Positions 36,801 to 49,259 of a DNA stretch of 64,000 nucleotides are shown here, in pieces (position 1 is the first letter of the stretch; every line of letters starts with the position of its first letter). Origin of the DNA: Panorpa germanica (Eukaryota; Arthropoda; Insecta; Mecoptera; Panorpidae); the NCBI GenBank assembly GCA_963678705.1, contig OY783216.1:8556001-8620000 (forward strand). The letters are read 5' to 3'. Made by a program: the position numbers and the translations under genes. The notes below the pieces were generated by a model that was not told where the DNA came from, searched no databases, and saw only the letters and a program-made list of their open reading frames with translations.

Positions 36801-37699
36801 ATAAACTGATATACCCAACACTATCTACGACAACGTAGCCGAGACGTAGGACATTATTCCGTCATTCTCCAGCCTAGTTTGAGTAGTGAGGGAAGAGGAT
36901 AACGGGTGGTATGACTGAACTGTCAGGGTTAGAATCGTTAAAACAAAAGACGGTGAACCAGAGCAAGTAGAAGTACAACTGTAGAGCCAACGAGAGATGT
37001 AGCAGTGGGTTTTGTATAAAATGTGGTATCAGCCAGTGTAGTAGTCACAAAGAAATTGGAGTGGGGATGCTTAAATTTAAAAACGAGTTATCACACTAAA
37101 GTAATCAAAGATAGTTCGCTTCAAAACAACAAGAAGGTTTCATTAACTTCATTCATAGTGCTTGTTTGTCTCTGGGGTTAAAACTTTGCAATCATTTACA
37201 TATGAATTATACAATTCAAATTTTGTAAACATTAGGGATTCGCACATTGGTATATGACCTTGACCGTGTACGTCACTGACATGACGTTAATTCTGGGAAG
37301 AGATGATCATACTGGAGTGCGGGGAAAGTCGAACGGTAGGTACTCAACATTAGGACTTACACTAAACTGGCCATAAATGAATGCTCGGAGTACTGAACTC
37401 CAAGTACCAAACACCACCACCAGGTAAATGAAATGTGAATGTGCTAAATGGTTATGTGTGAAAGACTGTCCGGAAATGTCATAATACTCGTATTCGAGTT
37501 TTGGTTTTAGCATTGTTTTAGAGTACGTACTATGTGAAATTCTCATTAATAGTTAAGTTTGTTTGGTTATGAAATTAACGAATAGAGACTAACACTGAAT
37601 ATGAAAAGTAGTTATTTTGGTAACTCTGTAAATTGTAAATTCAATTAAATTATAATGTCGAATACTCATAAAATATTTACTTGTATATACAAGTAGATA
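33823..37699. other. Long non-coding stretch
   Basis: No gene or complete repeat. A partial relative of the 13.7-kb MITE end lies near 35077. Intermediate-GC sequence at 35410-35760 and 35990-36240 holds frames of 62-71 codons (35416-35631 -, 35581-35778 +) with no recognisable product. Bases 36830-37060 are also moderately GC-rich and featureless. Confidence 0.4.
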
Positions 37700-38084
37700 T
37701 ACAGGGTGTCTGGAAAGTTTCAAACAAAAATTCTAATTATTTAATTTAATTTTTGTACAACTTGTGCAAAAGCACTAAAATAAAATAATTTGACCTAGTC
37801 ATTGAAATCGCCTCAAATTCTAAAATAAAAAAGATATTGATTTATTTTCTTATTAAAAATAAGATACTGGTGTTACTAAAACATTACTTGGGAAAGCCTT
37901 ATAAGTACCCGATCACGACCTTAATAAGACGTGTCTTGACAACATCTGATCGAGACCCATCTTCTGCTCAGGTCTTTTATAAAATCTACACAAAGTAAGT
38001 TAAATTTAAAAATAGTTTTATAAGGTATGTTTTTGAATATACACTTGATATTTGAATGTATAAAACATTCCAATACACCCTGTA
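37700..38084. mobile_element. Small DNA element with TACAGGGTGT inverted termini
   Basis: TACAGGGTGT (37700-37709) faces ACACCCTGTA (38075-38084), giving a 385-bp unit with 10-bp inverted repeats. The sequence after the left end, CTGGAAAGTTTCAAAC, is of the type found in many insect elements with an ACAGGGTGT start. Part of its interior (37786-37830) recurs at 18893-18940. A lone ACAGGGTGT lies at 56939. No ORF. Confidence 0.55.
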
Positions 38085-38571
38085 TCAGTAAATAACAATA
38101 TTTATTACAGTTATAATACAAAATCCATTAAATTATTAATAGGAAACAGTTTAATATCTTTCAGGATTCCTATTTAGGATCCGGGGAATATTATTACACG
38201 TTCTTTATGGAGACAAGCAGAGGCACAAGCAAAGGCAAAGGCAAAGGCACAAGAGAGTGTTAAATGGAATAGAAACAGTGCTAAAACATTGATTTATTTT
38301 AATAGTCGTACCAAAGGGAAGGCAACCAGCATGACAATGAGACAGCAATATGATAAAAGTAGGAATACTTGAGACATGAGTATTTCATCTTAAAATTTAT
38401 AAATCTCTTTATTAGAAATATTAATTACATTTGGAAATTTGAAGTGTTCGACTAATTAATGAAAATTGTTATTAGAATATTACCTTACGTCTATTTTTCT
38501 TTATGACAGTGTGTTCTTAAATGATACTGTCGTTACTCATCTGACGCTGTATCTATGAATGACAATTAAAA
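38085..38571. other. Short non-coding stretch with an AAAGGC array
   Basis: A short hexamer array (GCAAAGGCAAAGGCAAAGGC) lies at about 38229-38248. Nothing else is recognised. Confidence 0.45.
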
Positions 38572-38832
38572 ACGTTGTAATAGCTTTAATACTATGTCTT
38601 TTAGTCTTTTAAAGTCAGACGTATGTTTATCTAGTAGATTCACAGCTAGATAGTTTGGATGATTGTTTAGTCGCTGCTGGTATCTTTGGCTGGATTTGTT
38701 AATTTCTTCTTTCACAGTTTTAATGCCGAAGTCATGGTTGATGAATTTGTTGTTTATCTACCACGGAATATCCATAATGGTTCTTACTGTTCTTGACTTA
38801 AATCTTTCTAGTATTTCTATGTTTGAAACACT
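38572..38832 (-). mobile_element. Jockey-clade LINE fragment, one stop from open
   Basis: An 87-codon minus-strand frame reads SVSNIEILERFKSRTVRTI, MDIPW, a stop (TAG at 38760-38758), then INNKFINHDFGIKTVKEEI and later RYQQRLNNHPNYLAVNLL. It aligns with the NAPWY...VxEEI...RLxNHxN region of jockey ORF2. It is a different subfamily from the 32345 and 42470 copies. Confidence 0.75.
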
Positions 38833-41800
38833 AGACTTAAACTAAGATTTAAACTAAGTGACGAATTACTCCAACTGCTGTACAACCAAACTTTAACTAG
38901 AAGACTTAAGAGGAAGAAACCTTTCGAACAACAATGAGTTTTATGTGACAATGATAATGAATGACAAGAAGTGTAAAAAATAAATACTGTAAATTAAGGA
39001 AATGTCAATGGATGATCTTTATATCGTATGTTATGTATTGGTTATGGATAAATTGGTGGTTGATCATCAGGCCAGTTGTAATTACGTAAATGAATAAAAA
39101 AAAAAATTAAGCTAAGCTTAACCTAATGTACACAATATTGAGTTATGCTTAAACTACTTTGATTCTTTCTGTTTCTCGTTCTTCTCTTTCTCTTTATCTC
39201 TACATCTCCTCCTTATTTCAATTATCCATCATCTCCTTGCCCTCCCTACACCTGTTCTCCATATACTCCAGCATAATTGTTGTCCTCACAGTTTGAGAGT
39301 CACTAACGACTTAATATATGCGTTTGTTGAAAGTTGATTGTTGAAGAGGTGTTAAAAATAATTTATTACCTAATGAGTTAATGGGCACCGGAGCGGGGTG
39401 GAACGGGTGCGCTGCTAATTAGGCAAAACAGAATTTATTGTCTCGTGTTCTGTGAATTATGTTTATATTCGTATTCACTCATACAGTGAAAGCCAAACTG
39501 TCTATTTTAAGTATGCAGTATTTTATTAGGCAATGCGTGTAGCTTCGTACACTAGTATAACTGTCTGGTACAATGGTACGAGTACATTTGAACCAGTACG
39601 AGTCAGTGGCGTACGCATGAGGATACGGCACACAATGTACAGTACACTTGATAAAATGGATTATAAGATTTGGCGGGAAAGGTATCACAAGGTAAATGTG
39701 TTTCAGAAGTTGTATGTCCATAAGTTTAAGACTTCTTCTATAATTAGATAGAACTACCCTGGAAATAAATTTCTATATAACGGAATGGTAAAACTTCTAT
39801 ATAAGGGACGCTTTCTCACCGTTCCTCACTCTGTTGCTGGCCTGTTTAGGAGACTAAACATAATTATTTACACAAAAGAATGAAATCTAAATTTCTGAAG
39901 TTTTTTAATGCTCTTATGTACTCCACTTCTGATATCAACCCCGTAGAAATAAATATGAATGTTTGTAAAGCTATAACAATCTCGATAAGATGCAAATTTT
40001 CACTGATTGAAAAAATTGAATGATCGAATTAATGAAACAGCATCAGTTTGTTAGTATTACCTCGAAGAAAATACCCTTATGTGCGCCACTGCTATCAGTA
40101 TTCAATTTAATGGGCGCAGTATAATATGAAGTGTGCAGCACAATTTTATTGCAAGAATTAAACATTTATGTATATTTTGTGCTTTATTATATTATTAATT
40201 AATGTTAATTAAGTCGTATAAATTTAATTACTTTATATTTGGAAAATTACAATTTCATTCAATATATAAAGTTAAATATTGTTCAAAACAATTTAGAAAT
40301 TATGAAAGGGGCGTTTATTCTTATATTCTAATTATATGTATATTTATGCTTTCAATGAAACAACAATTAACTTTATGAAGTTTTATTTATATCTAAGAAT
40401 AATTAGACTAAATTTCAGTCATGATTTTTAAACGCTAAATTTATTTAATAAAGGAACTAGTTCATTAGTTGTTAAATTACATGAAGGTAATTTCTAAAAA
40501 CTCTGTATCAGTTACATCAAAAATAAAATAAATATTTTCAAATGGAAAAGAGACAACAAATATATCTCCATTTAATTGTTTGATGTTGGAAAGAGAAAGA
40601 ATATTCTAATGAAACAATTCTGCAATTTTTTAATAGGCGACATCTATCTGAAATATGAGTGAAAATGAATTGATTCCATTACTGGAACTTCACCTAGCTA
40701 TGCCGTTGACTTAAGATATCACAATAGGTTGTACTAATGTAATAAATTCGTATGATGAGTGCAAATAAACAGATTAAAACAGTTCGAGCTTTTTAAAGCT
40801 TTCGTGAGCTTTTTTCTGGTATGAACCCTACATACGTAGAACATATTCACCATTTAATTTAAATTGATTTGTAATCCCACTAACATCTTCATCATAATGA
40901 TCCCCCGCGCTCCCCCGCTCCTTTCAGTAGCCGACTTCAGACTGTCAGAATGTATTGTTAATTTGTATCATAAATAACCGACTATAATTTTATATTATAA
41001 AACATTAATAGAAGTTCCTTGTTGCTTCTAAGGGTTAATTATTTATTACAAAGCTTCATTTAAGCTCTGGGGTAACACTATATGTGCCAGCAGCCCCCGT
41101 AAGCTTTATTTATTGGAATACACTAATACAGTGATATGTTGTGCGTGTGTTAAACGTATCGACACGTGATCATGTATGTATGTGTGTGTGTGTGTTTATT
41201 GATGCATACACGTACCCCATACCGTGGTAATGAGGTTATTCACTGAAACGACTAATTAATTAAAATAATTAATGCAAATATTCAGCGATCAATAGGTAAG
41301 TGTATTAAAGGGATATAAATAATAAAATATGAGTAATCGCTTGCAATTTTTTTAAATAGGTTTTGTTGAAATTTTTGTTGTGCACCATTTTTTTAACCCG
41401 TGGATTTTGACACCACCTTGAAGTATTTGTTTTTCTTTTAATAGCGTTAAATATATCATTATACAATTGTCAATAACTTTAAATAAAAATTTATTTTTAC
41501 AAACATGGTGGAAACATGTAAAGAAATTATATTTCTTTCGTTGGTAACACTGCCTTGTGTTTTCTCTCACTCGTATACACGTTCGTTCTCTCACTAACAA
41601 CACAGTTCCATTCTCATTCAGTTCGGGCAGATTCGGGGCTAAGGTTTGCAGCCAGTCGTCCCATGCTCTATGGGCCTTAACCTCTCAAATATTATTAAAT
41701 TCTGTCGTAATATTATCTTTTTATTAGTTATCTTCTTGCCGATACACTCGTATTAGGCACATATTGATACGTTTAATCGATTGATACCGATATTACACCG

Positions 41801-42469
41801 CATTTCTTGGTATTTTACTTCCGAATACATATTCTAATAACAAACCTATTACGTGTCCTAATAATAATCACTCCGTTCTTGGAACTGAACGTACTTTGTT
41901 TCTCAGCCAAATTCTAAATGAGAATTACTGGCGATGTAAATTGATTACGATATAATAGAAATAAAGATAACTACTGCTATACATCTATTCCCGAACTAAC
42001 GAATAGAACAAGTAAGTGTTTACGCCATTTCAACCGAGAACCACCACCTAAAGCTTTGTTGTTTTAAAGTAAGTTCTACTTGTAAAGGAGAATGCGAAAG
42101 CCGGCAACAGAGAAAATTTAATTGGGATAATATTACATTATTACCAGATGAATCGTCGTGAGCAAACGAAACACATGTAATTATATGGAAGATGAGGGAA
42201 GAGGAGAGGTGTAGAAAGAGTGTAGGTATCAGATATGTAGCGGGCAACTAGTACCTGAAAACTGACGCTGCTCAGTGGTGTTGCAAAGATTTATAGATGT
42301 TCTACGTTTAAAGAAACATCGGTATTTTGAGAACACTTTATCCAATGCGTAAAATCGAAATATCGAGGTTTATCTTGATTAGTTATTTGATTTGTAGAAA
42401 TAACAATAACATGGGAGACGGGCAGGTTCGAGTAGAATAATTATATAATACTACAAGTAAGTATAGATG
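38833..42469. other. Long non-coding stretch
   Basis: Bases 39160-39300 are polypyrimidine on plus. Read in minus this is purine-rich (LEYMENRCREGKEM) and may be LINE debris. A (GT)n run lies at about 41175-41196 and a C-rich patch at 40900-40920. Frames at 39479-39751 on both strands, 41352-41603 (-) and 42020-42247 (-) are not convincing. Confidence 0.4.
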
Positions 42470-42845
42470 CACTTATCTCGTAGCTTACATTTCAATAAAT
42501 ACACGGTGTGGCAGAGATTGCTCCAATGAACAATTCTACATGATTAGGTTACTAGGTCCGAGGGTTTAGTCCTGCGAAGTCTTTGAACATTATTACAATC
42601 AAGCAACATTTGCGTCACGGCGATGTTTTCGTGGTTACGAAGTCTCAACTCGTGCTTCGCTGCTATGGATTTGATTTCTTCTCCGACTGTGTTAATCTTC
42701 AGGTCTTTATCAGGTATGTTGTCATTGCGGATATACCACGGTGCATTAACTATTCCTCGCAGAACTTTATTTAGGAACGTTTGAATTGCTTTAACGTTCG
42801 ATGTCTTGGTACAACACCAGAGTGTCGCCCAATTAGCCAATACAT
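42470..42845 (-). mobile_element. Jockey-clade LINE fragment with a long open tail
   Basis: The 98-codon minus frame (42840-42544) contains KAIQTFLNKVLRGIVNAPWY, then IRNDNIPDKDLKINTVGEEI and HELRLRNHENIAVTQMLL, ending RTKPSDLVT at a stop. This is the C-terminus of jockey-type ORF2. The first residues (MANWATLW) come from a shifted frame. Compared with 32345-32775, 76 bases are missing between two CTCTG repeats. The rest is well preserved. Confidence 0.8.
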
Positions 42846-45204
42846 ATTCCTCTATTTTAAAAGTGACATCGGTTAACCAAATTTGGTACCAACTTTACTA
42901 TTTAAAGTAAATCTCATGCGAATGTTCTAGAAATAACTCTACAAACTTTTACCACAGTTACTTGCTTAAAACTTTTCCAAACTACTGGACTTACTAGTGT
43001 GTACAAACTTTATAAACATTTTACCTAAACATCAACAGCGAGTATATGGTGCAAATCTACGTCACTGCTTCTCTAGTGTAGTAGCAGTTAGTTGTTTCCA
43101 ACAGTTGTAGCGATGGCAGTAGTGGTAGTGTAGTCCACCAAAACAGTGCAGGTCCGGTAATCAAATATTTAATCCCGGTCATTGCACGTTCACCGTTCGC
43201 AGTGCGCCGTTCGACGTTCGCACAACGAATAAATATTGATTCACAGAAATATAATCCTGTTATAATTATTATCGGATTAACGTTTCTAATCCAAAATGGG
43301 TAAATATTTACCTGTCAAGTGGAATTAGATAAGTTAACCTATGAAATGTATTATTTTAGGTACTAATTAAACGCGTCTCGGAGTGTGTTGCGGAAATATT
43401 TGATTAGTAGGAGTATGTTGACTACTGGAAGGTGAATATTACTTATGATCCATGGCCTAAGGCTGGACGTCAGCTGGAGAGCTGACTGTCTATGGAAAAT
43501 TACAAATTATTAGCTTTGGCTATTGCTTTTTAGTCACATTGTCACATTGTCACATTGCACATAGTCATAATTGCTTTCTAGACTACTTGAAATTATCTTT
43601 ATAGTTTTAGCATCCACGCGAAATCAATTTTGTTGAGTCGCAACTGCCATTCAGTTTATCTGTTAAGCATTTTTCTTTAGCTACCACGCAAAATCAGTTG
43701 TATCTAAACATAATTGAACTTTTACAGCAGTAGCTATGAATAGATCATTCTTGTTGTCGGGATATAAAGTTTTAAAGTAGAACATTATTAGGGGGTTATA
43801 GAGACTACGTGCCTAGGAAGCCCAAGAAATCATAATTAAAAAACATAATTGAACCGAGTTTTTAGTGCTTATGTAAGGTCGGCTCGGTGCTTCTGTATTA
43901 TGATTGTCCTGTATTTCTACGATAAAGAAATTCCGCTAATCACAAAATGTTTATATTATCTTGTGGTTGATGTAGATTTGCATTTCAGTAGTCAACGAAG
44001 ATGTTATTGAATTAATACTTTTCTACTTTTATTTGTTTGCACTTTTATTTTTATAACTTTACAATGCTTTTCTTAATTAGTAAGCGTATAAGTGATATTA
44101 GCGCCGCTAAGATATGTATTTTGGGAAATAAACAAATGACAAATTGTGTATATTTGGTACTAGTGTTACTAAATAAAAGAATAATTGCTAAGGTAAGGAT
44201 AATAGAGATAAAATATTAGAAACAAATCCTTTTGAGTCATAAACCAGTGCCTGGAACATAAATATTTATTTATTTAGGTGCTTTGAAAAGCAACCTATGT
44301 CCATCTCAAAAGTTACCGCAGTAGACCCACAGCTGTTACAGCTTACGTCTTTTCTTCTCTTTCACGTGGTATTCAATAAGCAAATACGTTTGTTGCAAGC
44401 TAAGCGGATGCTTACATTAATGTGCATTCAGTCTCAAAGAGTTATTGTAAAATGTGAATATTTACAGTTGAAAGCGCCTACAAGTTATGTAACACATTTA
44501 ACACTATGAAGTATGTGACAGTAGTTGTCATAACTTTGTTTATAACAAAACATAAATCCTTCAGATTGGTTACGTTGCGTCTCTCTAAAAACTCCATAAA
44601 TTTAAATAATCATTTCCCAGAGTTCAATATGATTTGTACATTTACAGTCCTTGTGAATATTTCTGTATAAAATTACAATTTTAACGTATTTTATAGTCTA
44701 TTGAACAAGACCCAAGTTCTTGAATCTCTTTTTGTTCCTACATTATTCCTGTAGATTCCACAAAGCTATCATAGGCACTTACAAACAAAAACATACACAC
44801 ACGACATACATACACACGCACACTCCACAAATAAAACAAATATTTATTCCAGAAGATCTATTCACTACATAAAACACAATCAAATCACATTAAGACCTAA
44901 AACCTGAATAACACAAAGCTCTGATCCTGTAGCTTGTCCCCCACTACACCCGCCCTCCTAACCTCTTGCCCTCCTACCCGCTATACACACCGTCGTAGCA
45001 TATAGCTTCAACTACATATAGCTAGTGCCTAGTGTACAGTATGATTGATTACAATCTCCATGACGTTCCAGGATTTTTATTCCTTATTTATTATATACGA
45101 GTATTACGGAATTAAGGCTACATCTGAAGATACGAGTAGCATTGTTCTATATTCTGGTGCTTAGTTCACTGCTTCTCAATCTTTCTAATATATTTATTAT
45201 ATTG
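42846..45204. other. Non-coding stretch with short arrays
   Basis: An 8-bp GTCACATT array lies at 43533-43556. Bases 44235-44285 resemble 22858-22905 next to the GGGGCCATTC element. CA-rich sequence lies at 44793-44823 and a C-rich patch at 44938-44990. The frame 44037-44219 ends at a donor-like AAG|GTAAGG but is AT-driven. Confidence 0.4.
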
Positions 45205-45480
45205 TTAATTGTTTGTTAATTTCTTACAACATTACAAAGAACTTCAACTTAAATTTAATCTTAATTTTTCCAGACCTTTTTCTTTCTTCTTCTTCTTCTC
45301 TTTACCCTTTCCCTTCATGTTCTCTTCACCTCCTTCCTTATCATCGTTTCCTGCTTCTCCTGTACCTCTGTCTCTCACCTTTTACCTTCCTTGACCCCTC
45401 TCGACAAACCTTCTATTATCTTTGTACTATGCTTTCTTTCTTTAAGATCTCATTTTACCTTTCCTTAACTTCTAAACCCA
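45205..45480 (-). mobile_element. R1-like LINE 3' UTR, reverse orientation
   Basis: On the minus strand, AACATGAAGGGAAAGGGTAA, AGAGAAGAAGAAG, GGTCTGGAAAAATT and AAGTTGAAGTTC follow in order. They match the 3' UTR at 2330-2425 (ATGAAGGGAGAGGGTAAAGA, GGTCTAGAATAGTTTAAG). The terminal stem-loop is decayed. The plus-strand polypyrimidine tract and its 61- and 102-codon frames are explained by this. Confidence 0.6.
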
Positions 45481-46489
45481 GAATGCATAATTCTGGTCTA
45501 CGGAAGACAAAGCAGTTGTAAATTGAAATTGTGTAAATTTCAATTTCAAATTTGCAACAGTTTTGGAATTGCATCATCGTCAATTCCAACTTTGAAACTA
45601 CTTTTATGATAAGTGTTAATATTTACGAGATATCAGTATATTAAAATCTAAGAATACTTTAAACACCGATTTTTCTAAACCCGTAACACATAATTTCAAG
45701 TGGTTTTGAACTTCGAAATCACTAATATGTCACAATAATTAATCGAAGTAAAAAACAATTATTAGTAAATTTTATTTATATTTTACGCTCTCCTCTTGGG
45801 CGACTGTCACGTGATTTCAACCCATATTGAGAACCACTGGCTTAACCTTTTCATTAAAATCAGCTGTTCATCTCGTTCCTTATTTCTGAGGATATGACTT
45901 AAATAGCATTCAAAGAAATACAAGTAAATTTTAATTAAAATTAATGTCATTAAAACATTGTAGATTTATTCCTGCCGAGACAAGACTGCAGAGGATTAAT
46001 TAAAGTACAACATGTTAAAACGTTGCAAACATTTATCTGCGAGAGATGAGAACTGAGAGTGCTTCTCTATTCATATCCGTTTCCTGTTCAAGAGGTGCAA
46101 TTCTGTACACTGTCGTGTATTGTCTCTCATTAACGATGTCATATTACGTACATCTAGAATGCGCGATATAATAAGTAATTACAACTTGTTGTATTGTATA
46201 ATTATTGCTGTACTCTGTACTCGTTCTCTTTGCTACGTTGTCAACGTGTTACCAATTTGTTCTTCAAGAAAAGCTATTCATAAATATATGTATATGAATG
46301 AAATTAATGAGACAGGATGTTTTAATTTTATATACAATATATACTACATAGTAACGTCACGCAGTGATAATTAATTTAAATTACGGGATGTGTATGGAAA
46401 ATAACGAGACTACAGACGAACTACGCATGCGTAAAAATCAAACAACCGACTGCTGTGTATCGTGAACCCTTCTCTTTTGATTGCCGCCC
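45481..46489. other. AT-rich stretch, no gene seen
   Basis: The frame 46120-46374 (+) is AT-driven. No repeat family is recognised. Confidence 0.45.
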
Positions 46490-46985
46490 CTTTTCTACCT
46501 GTAGGTATTATATAATTATTTCTATAATTACTACATGATAAAATAACATTTGAAGAATACTTTGTGAAATTTTCATAAATAAATATCAAGAAATGAGCCA
46601 TTGACAGCGAATCTCCGTAGACGTCACAAAAAGTCAAAATATCGATTTTTCATGAAAGAAATCAGAAACTTTGCTCAAAACAAGAAAAAGAAAAAACTCA
46701 ATAACATTAACTCGGCATTTATGGAAAGAAAGAGTGTGCAAAATTTCAAAAGAATCAGAGCCGTTGATTTTGAGCTAGAGAGGATTCCGACTCTGAAAAA
46801 GCTAAGTGTAGAAAAACGCGTTTAAAAGTTTCAAAGAAAATGAATTTAATTCTCTCTATAATTCTGACAGTTTTACTCCAATTGACTTCAAATTTTCACA
46901 CAATAAAATTAATATGTTGTACATTAATATAAATAAATTTAAAAAAAATTAAACCTTATCACCTCTCCCCCTTAAATTTATAAAA
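46490..46985 (-). repeat. Unclassified dispersed repeat, copy 2 (inverted)
   Basis: The reverse complement aligns with 4030-4680: TTGGAGTAAAACTGTCAG, TACACTTAGCTTTTTCAGAG, TTTGAAATTTTGCACACTC and GGAGATTCGCTGTCAATGGC appear in the same order. An internal part present in copy 1 is shortened here. The frames 46410-46637 and 46601-46825 lie inside it and are not genes. Confidence 0.65.
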
Positions 46986-48649
46986 ACCGCTACTAAAACT
47001 TATCTTTTATTGAGTGAAATATATGGCAATAAATGTTTATCACGAGCGTGGATTTTTATTGTGCAGCACAAGTGTTATTTTCTTTAAATTCAAATTAGAA
47101 AACTATTCTTTACTAATTATACATCATTAAGATTTTATTCATTTATACTTTATGTTTCGTTTGACAACGGAAAGTCATATTCATGTTTTAAATAATTAAA
47201 GACATGTCAATTATCAATTGTTAATTTTTAGATAAATTTTAGATTTGTTTAAGACTTCTTATTCAACTGCGTGTGTTGGACCAGCGTTTCTATGTCACGT
47301 TTATTATTGACAAACAAAACTTTGACCATGAACATAGCCTAAAAAATATGCAAACAAAATACACTAATAAAATAAAATTAGGTTATTATATAATACGATT
47401 ACAGAAGCGTTTTAAGAACTTTTTTAAGTAAGATAAAACTTGTTTATTTGTTGACCTCATAATGCTGACCCCACTACATTCACACCCAACGCCACGCCTC
47501 TCTCTCCCTTCCCCAACGGAAATGAATTCCAACAGCATGTCCGGTTACTGGAACTTAAATCTTCCAATATTCATCCTTTTGTGTTACTTTTATTTATGGT
47601 TTATAGTTAGACCTAGTTTTGTCCAGATTTACATTTTTATTGAAACTTTGTAAAAAGAGAAAACTCACAAAAAATATTTTCTGTATGCTCAATGAATATT
47701 TCTCGTATTTGAGAAATGTTTGTTTACACTAGCTGTGTAACATTAATAATGTTTTCGTTTCGTGATTCAGTTCACATTTTATAGTTTTACACTCGTTTTG
47801 CACTCTTATCTGCCCATGGAATACAGTAGATACTATAATAAACCATTACACAATGACTCTATGTAGAAATTTTAAGTAAACCCAGATTATAATATTTGAA
47901 TCTCAAAATAATATTTTCGCCGCGAAAAAATATAACATTTCCGCAAAATATTATATTTTTAGGTGTACCTTTTTTCTCGAGACAACTTTAATCCCAAATA
48001 ATGTTCAGAGCAGTACTTTTTACACAATACAGTTCAGAAGGCATACAAAATAGGGGCAAATCAATTTCGTATCAAAATATATTCATCATTAATTTTTGAA
48101 TTTACAGGTGCTCATGAGAAAACTTCAACAAGCGCGCATAGATGTCACTAGTGGTTTCGACGTAATATACTTACTACTGTTCGAATCCACTTGATTCTTT
48201 CAGTAATCAGTATTCAAGCTCCAGTAGTATAGTATGCACAGTATTGAATTAAAATAACTTTGCTGGAAAACTCAAGCAGCGTAAGGGAAATATATGAACC
48301 GTAATCAGGTTTAATTAGTATCGATTTGTCATCAACTCAATTCATCGAATGCAAAGAGTATAATCATTAATACACGTGGTGTATTCTTCCAGAATACAGA
48401 ACATGTTTAATAAATATGTAATAATGATTGCAACGCGAAATATGTTATAGTTACGAAATCTGAAACGTTTCAAACTACAAACTCTCTGTTAAATATATTT
48501 TTAGCGTTGCTTATTTTTATTTTTATTTATTGTTACTAATAAAGAGTGTGTGCAAAGTTTTGACACTACTGACAAACAAACAACAAGAGAAAAATAAACA
48601 ACAGCTTTTAAAATTGTAAAAATAGTTGTAAAAATAAAAAGGCACATAC
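46986..48649. other. AT-rich stretch with a plus-strand acceptor-like site
   Basis: TTTTTGAATTTACAG|GTG at about 48108 resembles a 3' splice site on plus and is followed by 28 open codons (MRKLQQARIDVTSGFD). No donor or coding bias confirms an exon. Confidence 0.3.
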
Positions 48650-48760
48650 CAATGTTGTATCTCAGACTCCTTTGCTTAGCATTAAGGTTGAAGATAATTT
48701 ATAAGAAGCACTCACCTGAAAATAAAAACAAAAGTTAATCAAATCAATTTCATTCATTAT
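48650..48760 (-). promoter_or_regulatory. Candidate recursive splice site with a 66-nt RS-exon-like segment
   Basis: On the minus strand the sequence runs GATTAAC (branch-point-like), then a T-rich tract, then TTTTCAG immediately followed by GTGAGTGC. The junction is between 48716 and 48715. The acceptor is strong, and the donor next to it (CAG|GTGAGT) is close to ideal, which is the defining layout of a ratchet point in long introns. A second donor, TTG|GTATGT, follows at 48650/48649 and delimits a 66-nt segment. That segment has TGA or TAA in all three frames, so it cannot be a coding exon. It could be a skipped RS-exon, a 5' UTR exon or a poison exon. It lies on the same strand as the signal-peptide exon at 23.7 kb and upstream of it in that direction. 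RNA support is unknown. Confidence 0.4.
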
Positions 48761-48888
48761 GGATGGCGCCTTATGTAACATAAGCTTTATAAGTGAATAT
48801 TATTAAATGACAAACGTCAACGAATTCTAGCATTGGAAGTTATGCTCTTCTATTCGTTTTTAACTCGTTGATTTTATCAAGAGCTAGT

Positions 48889-49259
48889 ACAGTGCACCAG
48901 TGAATGAGGAGGGAAAATTTTTCCCAGTAGCAACGCAATGGTCGGACAAAAGGAAGAAAGAATAGACGTGAAAGACAGGAGAACTGAAAATAAAGACAGA
49001 AGGGAAGAAGTATAGTGAAAATATAATAGAGAATTTGTCGAAAGAAGACAAAGAAGATAAGAGGTGAAGAAACGGTGAGAATGAAGGAGGACTAGGGAAA
49101 ATGAAGGGAGAAGGTCAAGAGAAAAGAAGCAGAAAGTACTTTTGGAAATAGAAAGGTCTAGAATAGTTTTAAGTTTAATTGTAAAATGTATTAAGAATGT
49201 AGATTGTAAAGCCGAAAGGCACACAATATAATATAATATAATAATAGCACAGTGCACCA
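48889..49259 (+). mobile_element. R1-like LINE, complete 5'-truncated insertion with target duplication
   Basis: ACAGTGCACCA at 48889-48899 is repeated at 49249-49259 (11 bp exact, 13 of 14 if extended), bracketing about 349 bp of LINE 3' UTR. It matches 2217-2490, including AAGACAGAAGGGAAGAAG, GGTCTAGAATAGTTTTAAG and the stem-loop at 49205-49223, followed by an ATAAT tail. The near-exact duplication indicates a fairly young insertion. It contains no ORF2 coding part, and the 162-codon minus frame across it is an antisense shadow. Confidence 0.85.
49205..49223 (+). other. LINE 3' stem-loop with GAAA tetraloop (copy 2)
   Basis: The same TGT-AAA-GCC-GAAA-GGC-ACA string as at 2442-2460, unchanged. 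Confidence 0.5.

Noticed and set aside
45209-45521. Plus-strand frames rich in S, F, L and P
   Set aside because: Antisense of a LINE 3' UTR.
46410-46825. Frames of 74-75 codons on both strands
   Set aside because: They lie inside the dispersed repeat copy at 46490-46985, whose other copies do not keep the frames.
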